Shown here piece by piece: positions 14,638-15,073 of a stretch of 15,073 nt of DNA (positions are counted from its first letter, which is position 1; every line of letters begins with the position of its first letter). Under the pieces are notes generated by a model. It was not told the DNA's origin, ran no database searches, and saw only the letters and a list, made by a program, of their open reading frames with translations. Both the position numbers and the translations under genes were made by a program. The DNA comes from an uncultured Ruminococcus sp. (GTDB taxonomy: Bacteria > Bacillota > Clostridia > Oscillospirales > Ruminococcaceae), in the NCBI GenBank assembly GCA_947176685.1, contig CAMWRL010000022.1:1-15073 (forward strand), read 5' to 3'.

Positions 14638-14832
14638 ATGAATAAAACAACAATTATATTACTGAAATGGCTGTTACTTCCTGTTATTTTATATGTACGG
14701 TTAATAGTCGTTCAGATTGAGGGAATTATTTTCAGTGTTGCTTTTTGTGACATATTCTGTTTTTATGAAAACAACGAACCACGTAAGAAAAGATGCACTG
14801 TTATAGACTACAAGGTAAGAATGAACAATTAA
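14638..14832 (+). CDS. Doubtful small hydrophobic ORF, 64 aa
   Basis: The ORF would encode a peptide with a strongly hydrophobic N-terminal half (TTIILLKWLLLPVILYVRLI) and a basic tail (NNEPRKKRC), compatible with a one- or two-helix membrane peptide. No ribosome binding site precedes the ATG: the upstream bases are CCACCTATGACAT. It may be a real small membrane protein, a degraded gene remnant, or chance in AT-rich DNA. It lies in the leader of the transcript starting near 14550. Confidence 0.3.
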   Translation: MNKTTIILLKWLLLPVILYVRLIVVQIEGIIFSVAFCDIFCFYENNEPRKKRCTVIDYKVRMNN

Positions 14833-14834
14833 AA

Positions 14835-14863
14835 CCTTTCTGCAAATTTCTGCGGAAAGGAGG
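14835..14863 (+). promoter_or_regulatory. Hairpin overlapping a Shine-Dalgarno sequence
   Basis: CCTTTCTGC (14835-14843) pairs along its whole length with GCGGAAAGG (14852-14860), with one T-G wobble and an eight-base loop. The right arm runs into AGGAGG (14858-14863), the ribosome binding site of the GTG-start gene at 14870, so folding would hide half of it. No T-run follows, so it is not a terminator. Confidence 0.5.
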
Positions 14864-14869
14864 AGTTCT

Positions 14870-15040
14870 GTGTTTGAACAGGATTATATTATGCGTCAGA
14901 TTCATCAGATATTAAAGGTACTCGTTAAAGTATTATTCAATATTGATTCTGAAACTATATCTTCATCATTGATACAGGATATGGAAACCAGAGAAACAGC
15001 AGATTATTTGTTGAGAAAAATAAATCTCCTCGGAAACTAA
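14870..15040 (+). CDS. Small protein resembling the N-terminus of DUF6483 proteins, 56 aa
   Basis: A GTG start at 14870 follows AAAGGAGG at six bases. The peptide begins MFEQDYIMRQIHQILKVLVK and continues LFNIDSETISSSLIQDMETRET, ending ADYLLRKINLLGN. The opening FEQDYIMRxI with a following hydrophobic helix and LFNID matches my recollection of the small Firmicute family DUF6483, whose members are about twice this length. The product therefore looks short: either a naturally small version, or one cut by the TAA at 15038-15040. The window ends 33 bases later, so the remainder cannot be judged. Function of the family is unknown. Confidence 0.6.
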   Translation: MFEQDYIMRQIHQILKVLVKVLFNIDSETISSSLIQDMETRETADYLLRKINLLGN

Positions 15041-15073
15041 TTCTGGGATTCAAAATTAATGATCCCGCAGATC

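Overview
The window looks like chromosomal DNA of a low-GC Gram-positive, anaerobic Firmicute, most probably a gut or rumen Ruminococcus or relative. The support is AT-rich DNA, strong AGGAGG-type ribosome binding sites, several near-consensus TTGACA/TATAAT promoters with exact 17-base spacers, and protein types common in that group (large hybrid sensor kinases with extracellular solute-binding domains, SWIM-finger proteins, and a small protein resembling the DUF6483 family). The genus is an inference. No rRNA, tRNA, CRISPR array, insertion sequence or prophage gene was seen.

Layout. (1) 1-1636, minus strand: an operon starting with a VWA (MIDAS) protein, then a 106-residue unknown protein, then the start of a third gene running off the left edge; its promoter is at 1704-1732. 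(2) 1786-2295, minus: a small HD-domain metal-dependent phosphohydrolase with its own promoter and a strong terminator. (3) 2659-6324, plus: a 1221-residue membrane hybrid histidine kinase with two solute-binding domains outside the cell, a PAS-like region, a kinase core and two receiver domains. A bidirectional terminator separates it from the convergent TetR gene. (4) 6402-11890: a TetR-type regulator (minus) divergent from an alpha/beta hydrolase, a stand-alone condensation-domain enzyme, an acyl carrier protein and an AMP-forming acyl ligase (plus, 13-14 base gaps), followed by an SCP2-like lipid-binding protein with its own near-perfect promoter. (5) 11970-12775: a small DUF3592-like membrane protein overlapping an unknown 133-residue gene. 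(6) 12849-14462: a SWIM zinc-finger protein split by one in-frame TGA. (7) 14463-15073: a promoter with a long leader, a doubtful 64-residue hydrophobic ORF, and a 56-residue protein resembling DUF6483.

The most interesting unit is region 4. It holds the parts for activating a carboxylic acid (ligase), carrying it as a thioester (carrier protein), joining it to an acceptor (condensation enzyme) and possibly releasing or editing it (hydrolase), with a lipid-binding protein beside it. All parts are separate polypeptides, with no ketosynthase and no multidomain NRPS. Three copies of a GACCGACGGTC-like dyad lie around the divergent promoters, which suggests that the TetR protein represses the pathway and itself until a ligand appears. 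The product cannot be read from the sequence.
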